Below are positions 1-6,726 of a DNA stretch of 11,876 bases, piece after piece. The notes under the pieces are model-generated. The model was not told where the DNA came from, made no database searches, and saw only the letters and a program-made list of their open reading frames with translations. The DNA is from Melioribacter roseus. Lineage in GTDB: Bacteria > Bacteroidota > Ignavibacteria > Ignavibacteriales > Melioribacteraceae. Where the stretch lies: positions 1 through 11,876 of the forward strand of contig DYHC01000029.1 in the NCBI GenBank assembly GCA_020724325.1, written 5' to 3'. A program made the position numbers and the translations under genes. Position 1 is the stretch's first letter. Every line of letters begins with the position of its first letter.

Positions 1-1
1 G

Positions 2-1255
2 ACATTGGTTAATAAAACAACTGGTAAAACAGTATTTACAGGCGCTAGAGAAACCCAAGGCGACTTAGCTCCTCTCATAGATGGTTTACAGGTTGACATG
101 ACCGGTGCACCAAATAATTTCAAGAGATTTATTCTTACGCATAATGCCGGCGGAAAGTTAGCTAATCCGGTTATGGGAGCTTTTGCTTTCAATAACAACG
201 GATTCCCGACACTTGATGGAGCTGCACCAAATGGCGTTAATGATAGACCGCCAGCAGGACAAATGAAGAATAGCACAGCATTATGGGGTATCCATACCGG
301 TATGAACAGTCCAACTATGGAGCCTTCATATGCATTCTTCTTAACACGTGTTCCGCGTGGTGGTGCTAACTGGCCAAGAATTATTCCCAACGATTTCGAA
401 ATAAGATTTACTGCTGCTGGCAGTATGGCAGTAATGGCTTTCACAACCGGTGCAATTTCAAAAGTTCCTTTCGAATTATGGAATACCGGGGTTGGTACAC
501 CTAATAATACTACTGACGACTTCAAGTTAATTCCTTTTGTATATGATGAAGACGGAAATGACAAATGGAATATTTTACCTACCGACCATACAGTATCTGG
601 TGGTACAAATGATCCTTACACTGACTGGATTTATTTCTATGACGTAACAGATAAGACACCCGGGACAAAAGGATACGACGATGCATTAGCTTCCGGATAT
701 ACTACCGGAGTTGGAAGTGAAATTATGGCAAGAGTAGCATTAGTTCTCTTTAACGGTGGTGACGTTGGAGCTTCAAACTTCCCGGCAAATCTTCCTGCTA
801 CTGAACCAGAAACTGGTTCTATATTTAGAATTGAAACTACAAAACCGAATCAACCAACATCTGGAACAACCGGTGATATTTTCAGATTTACAGCTCCGTC
901 TGTAATTATGAATGATGCAGATTTAGCAAAGCAAGCGGTTGAGAATATAAATGTATTTCCGAATCCTTACTATGCAGTAAATCCGCGTGAAGTAAACAAA
1001 TATCAGCGATTTGTTACATTCAGCCACTTACCAGCAAAGGCAACACTAAGAATATTCAACCTTGCCGGTCAATTGGTTCGTACGATCGAGAAAAATTCTC
1101 CAAGTCAGTTTATTACATGGGATCTTGTAAACGAAAGTTCATTCCCTGTAGCGAGCGGTTTATATATTGTTTATGTAGACATGCCTGATTTAGGCAAAAC
1201 CAAAATACTTAAACTGGCTATAATTCAAGAACAACAGATTCTTGATCACTATTAA
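2..1255 (+). CDS. Secreted/surface protein with C-terminal T9SS type A sorting domain, 5'-truncated
   Basis: The reading frame is open to the left edge of the window, so only the C-terminal ~417 residues are visible and the true start is missing. The last ~100 residues look like a type IX secretion sorting domain: an NVFPNPYY segment, then a beta-strand block (TLRIFNLAGQLVRTIEKN), a WDL turn, and an ASGLYIVYV strand with a lysine-rich strand (KTKILKL). Known biology: such domains direct cargo through the T9SS across the outer membrane and are then cleaved or used for anchoring. The upstream part is rich in Gly, Asn, Thr and Pro and resembles a large extracellular beta-rich protein; I recognise no enzymatic domain in it. 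The protein runs a further ~9 residues (QEQQILDHY) past the usual end of the domain. It ends with TAA three bases before the first ATG of the PorV-like gene frame, so the two are probably co-transcribed. Sorting-domain call is fairly sure; function is unknown. Confidence 0.8.
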   Translation, partial: TLVNKTTGKTVFTGARETQGDLAPLIDGLQVDMTGAPNNFKRFILTHNAGGKLANPVMGAFAFNNNGFPTLDGAAPNGVNDRPPAGQMKNSTALWGIHTGMNSPTMEPSYAFFLTRVPRGGANWPRIIPNDFEIRFTAAGSMAVMAFTTGAISKVPFELWNTGVGTPNNTTDDFKLIPFVYDEDGNDKWNILPTDHTVSGGTNDPYTDWIYFYDVTDKTPGTKGYDDALASGYTTGVGSEIMARVALVLFNGGDVGASNFPANLPATEPETGSIFRIETTKPNQPTSGTTGDIFRFTAPSVIMNDADLAKQAVENINVFPNPYYAVNPREVNKYQRFVTFSHLPAKATLRIFNLAGQLVRTIEKNSPSQFITWDLVNESSFPVASGLYIVYVDMPDLGKTKILKLAIIQEQQILDHY

Positions 1256-1261
1256 TAGATG

Positions 1262-1268
1262 GGAGAAG
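1262..1268 (+). promoter_or_regulatory. Shine-Dalgarno sequence deciding the PorV-like start
   Basis: GGAGAAG lies upstream of the ATG at 1274, with 8 bases between GGAG and the start codon. Because it is inside the frame opened by the ATG at 1259, it supports 1274 as the real start and explains why the earlier ATG gives a charged extension (MGEEK) ahead of an otherwise normal signal peptide. Confidence 0.6.
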
Positions 1269-1273
1269 AAAAA

Positions 1274-2299
1274 ATGAAAAATACATTAAAAATATTTATA
1301 ATCTTAGCTCTAGCTATAAGCACTATTTATGCTGGCGGCGGTGTGCGTAATGGAACAGGAGCAGCTTCTCAATTGCTGATTCCCGTTGGCGCACGCGGCA
1401 TTGCTATGAATGGTTCTTCATTAGCTGGCTCTTCTGGTTTGGAATCCGTTTATTGGAATCCTGCTAACCTCTCTTTTGATGAAGGAACCAGCGTCTTGTT
1501 CTCCCATATGTCATATATTGCTGATATCGGAGTAACTTACGTTGGTGTTTCTACTAATATCGATGGCTTCGGTGCTCTTGCTTTCAGCTTAAAATCTCTT
1601 GCCATCGATGCTATTAATGTTACTACTGTTGAAAATCCCGATGGAAACGGTCAAACTTTCCAACCTACATTTATGACTCTTGGTTTAACATTCTCAAGAT
1701 TATTAAGTGATAGAATTGCTGTGGGCTTAACTATGAATTATATTACAGAAAAGTTAGGTCTTGTAAGTGCAAATTCGGTTGGTTTTGATATCGGTATTAC
1801 TTACCGAAATCTTGCTAATATTGATGGACTCGGCTTAGCATTAGCATTAAAGAACTTTGGACCGCAAATGAAATATGATGGTTCTGGTCTTTATATTAAT
1901 GCAACCCCTTCTACTCTTGAAAGAGGAGAAGCTGCTTATAAGCGCGATGCAATGTCTTTCGAACTTCCGTCTTTATTAGAAATTGGTATGAGCTATAATC
2001 TTGTATTTAATGCTTCCAACTATCTGCAGCTTGCCGGTACATACCAGAATGCTAACTACTATGGTGACGAAGTTAGATTAGGTATGGAATATGGTCTTAA
2101 CGAAATGTTCTTTGTAAGAGGCGGATATATGTTCCTGCCTGAAATGGTGGATAATGAAGATGCCAATATTTACGGTTTAACTGCAGGTCTTGGTATCAAA
2201 TACGATGTAGGCGGAACTAAGATTAAAGTTGATTATGGTTTTAGACAGACCAAATTCTTCGAGGATAATCACATATTTACAGTTCAAATCGGTTTGTAA
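1274..2299 (+). CDS. PorV/PorQ-family outer-membrane beta-barrel protein
   Basis: About 341 residues. The N-terminus is a signal peptide (MKNTLKIFIILALAISTIYA, cleavage likely just before GGG). The mature start carries the family pattern: a GTGAASQLLIPVGARGIAMN block followed by a YWNPANLSF segment. The rest alternates short amphipathic strands with Gly/Asn turns and ends in an aromatic strand (FTVQIGL), as expected for an outer-membrane beta barrel. Known of the family: PorV is the T9SS shuttle that carries cargo to the attachment machinery, and PorQ is a related outer-membrane protein; Ignavibacteria carry many paralogues. Its position right after a sorting-domain protein suggests a cargo/partner pair, but this is inference. 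An in-frame ATG lies 15 bases earlier (1259), but GGAG at 1262-1265 sits 8 bases before the ATG at 1274 and the signal peptide begins there, so 1274 is preferred. Which paralogue it is cannot be told. Confidence 0.85.
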   Translation: MKNTLKIFIILALAISTIYAGGGVRNGTGAASQLLIPVGARGIAMNGSSLAGSSGLESVYWNPANLSFDEGTSVLFSHMSYIADIGVTYVGVSTNIDGFGALAFSLKSLAIDAINVTTVENPDGNGQTFQPTFMTLGLTFSRLLSDRIAVGLTMNYITEKLGLVSANSVGFDIGITYRNLANIDGLGLALALKNFGPQMKYDGSGLYINATPSTLERGEAAYKRDAMSFELPSLLEIGMSYNLVFNASNYLQLAGTYQNANYYGDEVRLGMEYGLNEMFFVRGGYMFLPEMVDNEDANIYGLTAGLGIKYDVGGTKIKVDYGFRQTKFFEDNHIFTVQIGL

Positions 2300-2317
2300 T
2301 TTGTAAATAACTTAACA

Positions 2318-2352
2318 GCCCGGGCAGCTATGTTAGATGCCCGGGTTTTTTT
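2318..2352 (+). terminator. Rho-independent terminator after the PorV-like gene
   Basis: CCCGGGCA (2319-2326) pairs perfectly with TGCCCGGG (2338-2345) around an 11-base loop; an outer G-T pair is possible at 2318/2346. Seven T follow at once (2346-2352), then ATTTT. The GC-only core of the stem contrasts strongly with the AT-rich surroundings. It lies 19 bases after the stop codon of the PorV-like gene and should end the cargo/PorV transcript. Confidence 0.85.
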
Positions 2353-2364
2353 ATTTTAAAGTGG
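2328..2364 (+). repeat. Direct repeat A, copy 1 (37 bp, includes terminator 3' arm)
   Basis: This 37-bp segment runs from CTATGTTAG through TGCCCGGG and the T-tract to AAAGTGG. It is repeated without a mismatch at 2430-2466. It contains most of the loop, the 3' arm and the T-tract of the terminator, but not the 5' arm. Confidence 0.9.
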
Positions 2365-2430
2365 TTCGGCAAGCTCACCACAAGCTATGGTTCGGCAAGC
2401 TCACCACAAGCTATGGTTCGGCAAGCTCAC
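2365..2430 (+). repeat. Tandem repeat array, 26-bp unit, about 2.5 copies
   Basis: Two identical 26-bp units (2365-2390 and 2391-2416) start TTCGGCAAGCTCACCAC and end AAGCTATGG. A third, cut after 14 bases (2417-2430), breaks off at TTCGGCAAGCTCAC, where repeat A begins again. The core GTGGTTCGGCAAGCTCACCA resembles short dispersed intergenic repeats of the GGTTCGnCAAGCTCACC type seen in many bacterial genomes, in which GTGGT and ACCAC can pair. There is no coding potential and there are no spacers, so it is not a CRISPR. Confidence 0.85.
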
Positions 2431-2466
2431 TATGTTAGATGCCCGGGTTTTTTTATTTTAAAGTGG
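2430..2466 (+). repeat. Direct repeat A, copy 2 (orphan terminator half)
   Basis: Identical over 37 bp to 2328-2364. It carries a second TGCCCGGG arm plus the T-tract (from 2448) with no 5' arm next to it. The only upstream CCCGGGCA arm is at 2319-2326, more than 110 bases away, though the CCCGGG cores are self-complementary and could pair with each other. Confidence 0.9.
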
Positions 2467-2561
2467 CGGTTTTAATTGATTGTGAAATTTTTATTGGATT
2501 GATTAATAACGCTTTATTGGTTAATTAGACTGTTGGAAAATTAAAACTGAGGAGTAGATTA
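2467..2561 (+). promoter_or_regulatory. Leader of the envelope gene cluster, probable promoter region, with strong Shine-Dalgarno
   Basis: This AT-rich stretch separates the terminator/repeat block from the GWxTD gene, so a promoter for the downstream cluster is expected here or in the repeat block. I could not identify convincing -35/-10 boxes. TTATTGG occurs twice (2491-2497 and 2514-2520), each followed by a related TTAAT/GATTAAT stretch, an imperfect direct repeat that might be an operator or chance. GAGGAG at 2549-2554, 7 bases before the ATG at 2562, is a clear ribosome binding site. Confidence 0.4.
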
Positions 2562-3935
2562 ATGAAAAAAATTCTTTTTACGATCCTAACCGCAATTTCT
2601 CTTGCTTCCGTGGGTTTTGCGCAAACCGATCTCAAATTTGAATTTGATTTTGCAAAATTTAAGTACGATTCTTCCTCGGTTTTTATGGAATTCTATTACG
2701 ACCTCAATCCTGAAAACATGCGGGTAACCGATTCCCCTTCGGGTAAACTTCTGGAAGCTATAGTCCGTATAGAGATGAAAGATATTAAGGCAGATACTTT
2801 CTTTATCAAAAAGAACTGGAAAATTCAGAATGTGATTAATGAAAATATTGGAATCGATAAGAATTTGGTTGGAGTATTCGGATTCGTTATTCCTGCCGGA
2901 GAATATTCCTTAATGGTTAATGCTTACGATGCAAATAACCCCGACCTAAAAAAAACCATAAATGAAAATATTGTAATAAATCCTTATCCGGAAAATAAAT
3001 TTGCAGTAAGCGATATAGAACTTTCTGCTAATATTAAAAAGAACGATGCTGACCCTCTTTCTATATTTTTTAAGAATTCACTCGAAGTAATTCCAAATCC
3101 TTCTATGGTTTATTCGGATAAAAGCCCCGTACTATTTTACTACTCTGAATTATATAATCTTGTTCTCGAAGATCCTGCTTCAAATTTTACATTGCAGAAA
3201 AATATTTTTAATAGTTTGAGTAAATCTGTTTAAAAAGCTGATAAACAGATAAACCAGGGTCCCAAATCAATTGTTGAATATGGCTTAATTAACCTGTCAA
3301 AACTTCCTACGGATACTTACAATCTCGAATTCAGTCTAATCGATAATAAAACTAAACGTGCGCATGTTTCTTCGAAAAGGTTCTTTCTGTATAATCCTAA
3401 AGTTACCGATATAGTACAAATTCAAAAATTGAGCGGAAGCTTTGTAGGAAGTGAATTTGCTGTTATGTCCAAAGAAGAATGCGATTTGATGTTTCAGCAT
3501 GCTAAATATATTGCTTCCCATAATGAAATTAATCAGTATAAAGCACTTGATTCCTTAAATGCAAAAAGGGAATTCCTTTTTAGGTTCTGGAATAACCGCG
3601 ATACCGATCCTTCTACTCCTCAGAATGAATTTAAAATAGAGTATATGAAAAGATTAGATTATGTTAATAATAATTTTACTACAAGAATTAAAGCCGGGTA
3701 TTTGAGCGATAAAGGAAGAGTCTATTTGTTATATGGCGAACCCGATCAGAAAGATTATTTTCCAAGCGAACCTAATATGAAACCGTATGAGATCTGGTTC
3801 TATAGCGGTATTGAAGGAGGTGTTTCTTTTATTTTTGGTGACTTAACAGGTTTCGGAAGTTATGAACTGCTTCATTCAACAATGAGGGGAGAATTTAAAG
3901 ACGAAAACTGGGTGAGAAGAATAACTACATTATAG
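2562..3935 (+). pseudogene. GWxTD-domain protein gene interrupted by one in-frame stop
   Basis: Two open stretches lie in the same frame and together make one typical GWxTD-domain protein of 457 residues plus an internal stop. The first part (codons 1-223) begins with a signal peptide (MKKILFTILTAISLASVGFA, then QT) after a strong ribosome binding site. TAA at 3231-3233 is codon 224. The frame then stays open to TAG at 3933-3935. The second part holds the diagnostic region: FWNNRDTDPSTPQNE (about 342-356), EYMKRLDYVNNNF, then GYLSDKGRVYLLYGEPD (about 379-395) and YEIWFY. GYLSD stands where the family usually has GWxTD. No frame change occurs at the break, so it is a substitution, not an indel. 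The family's function is unknown; it is common in Bacteroidota/Ignavibacteriota, often secreted. The gene ends 2 bases before the next gene. A real nonsense mutation, a readthrough site or a sequence error all fit; TAA ends most other genes here, so code reassignment is unlikely. Confidence 0.8.
3231..3233 (+). other. Internal in-frame TAA in the GWxTD gene
   Basis: The codon run AAA TCT GTT TAA AAA GCT GAT AAA CAG shows the stop between two stretches that read well in one frame. A single change from CAA, AAA or GAA would create it; CAA to TAA would be a transition. The nearest later in-frame starts are a TTG at 3429 with no ribosome binding site and an ATG at 3465 with only a distant AGGAAG, so efficient restart of the C-terminal half seems unlikely. 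Confidence 0.85.
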
Positions 3936-3937
3936 AA

Positions 3938-4816
3938 TTGAAAATTGATAAAAACAAAATCGAGTTTTTCCTTTTTCGGTCGGTTCTATTCTTATTAAAG
4001 AAACTTGGACTCAAAAAAACGCGAAAGCTCGCTTCTAAAGTTGGTCTTTTTATTTATTATTTTATTCCGATTAGGCGGACTACAACAATTTCAAATCTGC
4101 ATAAGGCATTTCCGTTAAAATCGAAATCTGGAATCCGTTCAATTGCGCGTAAGAATTATCAGAGTATTACAATTACATTTTTTGAATTAATGCTCATTCC
4201 GCATCTTCCGCATTCAATAATTGAAAATCAGGTAGAATGCACTAACATAGAATTAATTAATGAAAAAGTTCGGAATGGAAAAGGACTTATTCTATTAACA
4301 GCACACTTTGGTAACTGGGAATTTATTATCTCCTATTTAGCTCCGAAATTTGAAGGTATTTTCAACATACTGGTTAAACCCCAGCGAAATCCTTTTATTA
4401 CAAAATGGCTTGAAGAAACACGTTATGTAGCACGTACCAAAATAATTCCAATTGGAGTATCGGTAAAATCTATTTATCAGGCACTCAACAATAAAGAAGT
4501 AGTATTAATTGCCGGGGATCAACGCGGGCACAAAGATGGACCGCGGTTCAATTTTTTTAACCAGCCGACTTCTTACTATACTGGAACTGCTGCTATTGTT
4601 GATAGAATGAAATGCAGTTTGTTAATTTGTTTTATTCAGAGGAAAACAGACCTTACATATAAACTTACAATAAAGGAATTAGATTTTTCTGAAACGATTG
4701 ATGATGAAGATAAACGGATCTCTCTCATTACACAAAAATATATTGAATTACTGGAAGAACTTGTTAAAGAAAATCCCGAACAATATTTTTGGATGCACAA
4801 ACTTTGGAAATATTAA
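3938..4816 (+). CDS. Lysophospholipid/lauroyl acyltransferase-like protein (LpxL/HtrB family)
   Basis: 292 residues, close to the usual ~300 of the family. Members transfer a fatty acyl chain from acyl-ACP to a lipid A precursor or related lipid at the inner face of the cytoplasmic membrane. Visible hallmarks are a hydrophobic N-terminal anchor (residues ~8-45), NLHKAFP (53-59), the catalytic HX4(D/E) motif as HFGNWE (123-128), the AGDQRG segment (192-197) and FFNQPTSYYTGTA (206-218), which matches the conserved FF..P....G.A stretch. The C-terminus PEQYFWMHKLWKY matches the family's P.qy.W.H..wk ending. There is no ATG before residue 85, and the N-terminal family features need the TTG at 3938, 2 bases after the previous stop; no clear ribosome binding site is seen, so coupling to upstream translation is possible. 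Acyl chain and acceptor cannot be deduced. It is followed by an overlapping heptosyltransferase-like gene, which supports a surface-glycolipid role. Confidence 0.88.
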   Translation: MKIDKNKIEFFLFRSVLFLLKKLGLKKTRKLASKVGLFIYYFIPIRRTTTISNLHKAFPLKSKSGIRSIARKNYQSITITFFELMLIPHLPHSIIENQVECTNIELINEKVRNGKGLILLTAHFGNWEFIISYLAPKFEGIFNILVKPQRNPFITKWLEETRYVARTKIIPIGVSVKSIYQALNNKEVVLIAGDQRGHKDGPRFNFFNQPTSYYTGTAAIVDRMKCSLLICFIQRKTDLTYKLTIKELDFSETIDDEDKRISLITQKYIELLEELVKENPEQYFWMHKLWKY

Positions 4817-5835
4817 ACGGTAAAGAAAAAATACTTGTAATCCAAACGGCATTTCCCGGCGATGCAATTCTTACATTGCCAATGATTCAAAAATTAAAGG
4901 AAAAATATCCTAACAGTTCGGTTGATGTAGTATCAATCCCAGCTACCAAAGAAATATTTGAATACTCCCCTTACGTGGATAAGGTTATTCCTCTCGATAA
5001 AAAGGGGAATCAGAAATCTGTTCTGCAGTTAATTAGTTTCGTCAACAATCTAAAGAAGAATAACTATACTAAACTATATTCTCCACACAGATCTTTTAGA
5101 ACGTCTCTTATGGTTTATTTGCTGAATGTAAAAGAATCGTTCGGCTTCGATAACGCCTCGTTAAGTTTTGTATATAACCATGTAATTAGGTATGATAAAA
5201 CGGCTCACGAGGTAAGCCGTAACTTGAAACTGATAGGAATAGAGCCGGACGATGAGAAATGGAAAATTATTCCTGAAATAAATTCATCAAAAGAAATTGA
5301 TGAAAAAATTTTTGACTTAACCAATCACATTTCTCTGCCAATTGTAGCAATTGCACCCGGTTCGGTCTGGCATACTAAAAAGTATCCTGAAGAATACTTT
5401 GAAATGGCTGCTTTGCATTTAATCGAAAGAAATTATTTCGTTGTTTTTATTGGCGGAAAAGAGGATTATGAATTATGTGAACGACTTCATCAAAACCTGA
5501 AATCCGGTTCCCAAAATTTTACAGGTTTATTAAACATAATAGAATCGATCCAGCTGTTAAGGCAATGCAAATTATTAATATGTAACGACAGTGCACCAAC
5601 GCACATGGGAATGGCTGCTCGTATTCCGGTTTTAACAATATATTGTTCTACAATTCCAGATTTTGGTTTTTATCCTTACAATGAAAAAAGTTTTTTACTA
5701 TCTCTGGATGGATTAAAATGCAAACCATGCGGAATTCATGGAAGAAGAAAATGTCCTATAAAAACATTCGACTGCGGGTTTAAATTGCTTCCTAATGTAC
5801 TAATAGAAAAAATAAATCTATTACTTCCGTTGTAA
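4789..5835 (+). CDS. Glycosyltransferase family 9 (lipopolysaccharide heptosyltransferase-like)
   Basis: Up to 348 residues. GT9 enzymes such as WaaC/WaaF/WaaQ add heptose to the lipopolysaccharide core in the cytoplasm. Seen here: KILVIQTAFPGDAILTLP (14-31, with the GD of the acceptor/catalytic site), APGSVWHTKKYP (189-200), the nucleotide-sugar loop CNDSAPTHMGMA (265-276), and the P-V-x-x-I-Y segment after it. The C-terminus has a four-cysteine cluster (C311, C314, C322, C329: CKPC...KCP...DCG) typical of heptosyltransferase-like GT9 proteins. No ATG lies near the 5' end: the start is TTG at 4789, inside the previous gene, or TTG at 4804, five codons later. Either overlaps the acyltransferase stop (4814-4816), so translational coupling is likely. 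The sugar donor is not certain; heptose is inferred only from family resemblance. Confidence 0.87.
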   Translation: MDAQTLEILNGKEKILVIQTAFPGDAILTLPMIQKLKEKYPNSSVDVVSIPATKEIFEYSPYVDKVIPLDKKGNQKSVLQLISFVNNLKKNNYTKLYSPHRSFRTSLMVYLLNVKESFGFDNASLSFVYNHVIRYDKTAHEVSRNLKLIGIEPDDEKWKIIPEINSSKEIDEKIFDLTNHISLPIVAIAPGSVWHTKKYPEEYFEMAALHLIERNYFVVFIGGKEDYELCERLHQNLKSGSQNFTGLLNIIESIQLLRQCKLLICNDSAPTHMGMAARIPVLTIYCSTIPDFGFYPYNEKSFLLSLDGLKCKPCGIHGRRKCPIKTFDCGFKLLPNVLIEKINLLLPL

Positions 5836-5864
5836 GAAAAATAGCCTCTAAATTTATATATTTG
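5830..5864 (+). promoter_or_regulatory. Possible Bacteroidota-type promoter ahead of the M23/bactofilin/ATP synthase genes
   Basis: TATATTTG at 5857-5864 fits the Bacteroidota -7 consensus TAnnTTTG exactly, and a TTG lies at 5830-5832, 24 bases before it, slightly more than the usual -33/-7 spacing. Transcription would start about 7 bases on, leaving a leader of roughly 15 bases that includes the AAGGA ribosome binding site before the ATG at 5887. It sits in the only gap (51 bases) between the glycosyltransferase and the peptidase. Whether this organism's main sigma factor uses this consensus is not known from the window, and AT-rich DNA gives chance matches. Confidence 0.35.
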
Positions 5865-5886
5865 CTTTACCTAATAAGGAAATAAA

Positions 5887-6717
5887 ATGAAGTGGTTTAA
5901 GTGGGATTTTGTAAGAAAAACAACTTTTTATATAACTCCTAATTATCCAGATGCTTCAACAAAGAATTACAAATTTAGTTTATTCAGAATAGCCGCCTAC
6001 ACACTTATCTATACATTTATTTCGTGGCTGGTTTTAATTTTTATTTTGTCAGTTTCTCCGCTTAAGGATTTTCTTTTTGTCTTAGATAATCAAGAATTTA
6101 TTGAGCAGCGTAGTAAGATAAACGAACTACAGACAAAAGTAGAATTATTAACCGGACAGCTTCAGAAAATTGCCAGCACTAACGAACGGATGAAGTACGC
6201 TCTTAAATTAGCAAATACAGATTCTATCAGTTCTTCAAATCCTCTTTACGATACTCTAAAAAAAACTATTAATAAAAAGCTTCCGGTTGGAGGTAACATT
6301 TATTCTGTTTTTAAAGAGCTATTAAACATAATCTATCAGTCTAATTCCAAATCAATCTTTTTGGAACCTGTTACCGGAATAATAACGCAAAGATTTAATT
6401 CTGAAAAAGGGCATTTGGGAATTGACTACGGTGTTCCTTCCGGAACACCTGTTTATGCTTCGGCTGGCGGGATGGTTATTTTTGCAGATTATACTTATGA
6501 GAACGGCTATATGATAATAATTAACCATGATAACGGCTATACTACACTCTATAAACATTGTTCGTCGGTACTTAAAAAGCAGCGTGATTACGTTAGACAG
6601 GGAGAACTGATTGCGTTAAGCGGTAATTCCGGAAAAAATACTACTGGACCGCATCTCCATTTCGAAATCTGGCTTAACGGTAAACCAATAAATCCAGAAG
6701 AAATTTTAATTAAGTAG
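5887..6717 (+). CDS. Membrane-anchored M23 family metallopeptidase (peptidoglycan endopeptidase)
   Basis: 276 residues. A short cytoplasmic N-terminus is followed by one membrane segment (about 35-57), a coiled-coil-like stretch (about 70-108, with IEQRSKINELQTKVELLTGQ) and a C-terminal M23/LytM domain (about 160-272). All expected zinc and catalytic residues are present: H176 and D180 in HLGID, H224 in YKHC, and H256/H258 in GPHLHFE. It is therefore predicted to be an active peptidase that cuts peptidoglycan cross-links in the periplasm. The start is supported by AAGGA 8 bases before the ATG. It lies 9 bases upstream of a bactofilin gene. Known precedent: bactofilins and M23 endopeptidases are neighbours and act together in shape control in other bacteria, for example ccmA with csd1 in Helicobacter. 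A joint role here is inference; a lone cell-separation or elongation hydrolase is the alternative. Confidence 0.9.
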   Translation: MKWFKWDFVRKTTFYITPNYPDASTKNYKFSLFRIAAYTLIYTFISWLVLIFILSVSPLKDFLFVLDNQEFIEQRSKINELQTKVELLTGQLQKIASTNERMKYALKLANTDSISSSNPLYDTLKKTINKKLPVGGNIYSVFKELLNIIYQSNSKSIFLEPVTGIITQRFNSEKGHLGIDYGVPSGTPVYASAGGMVIFADYTYENGYMIIINHDNGYTTLYKHCSSVLKKQRDYVRQGELIALSGNSGKNTTGPHLHFEIWLNGKPINPEEILIK

Positions 6718-6726
6718 GAGTATTAA

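Noticed and set aside
2365..2430. Possible CRISPR array
   Set aside because: The units are directly adjacent with no spacers, there are only about 2.5 copies, and no cas genes are in the window.
2353..2561. Small RNA or riboswitch in the intergenic region
   Set aside because: Apart from the repeats and the terminator pieces there is no stable, recognisable fold or known riboswitch core.
3231..3233. Stop-codon reassignment (TAA read as an amino acid)
   Set aside because: TAA is the natural stop of most other intact genes in this window, including atpA, atpB, atpE and atpH.
3429..3935. Separate 168-residue gene starting at TTG 3429
   Set aside because: The same frame is open upstream to the TAA at 3231 and reads as the continuation of the GWxTD protein; there is no ribosome binding site at the TTG.
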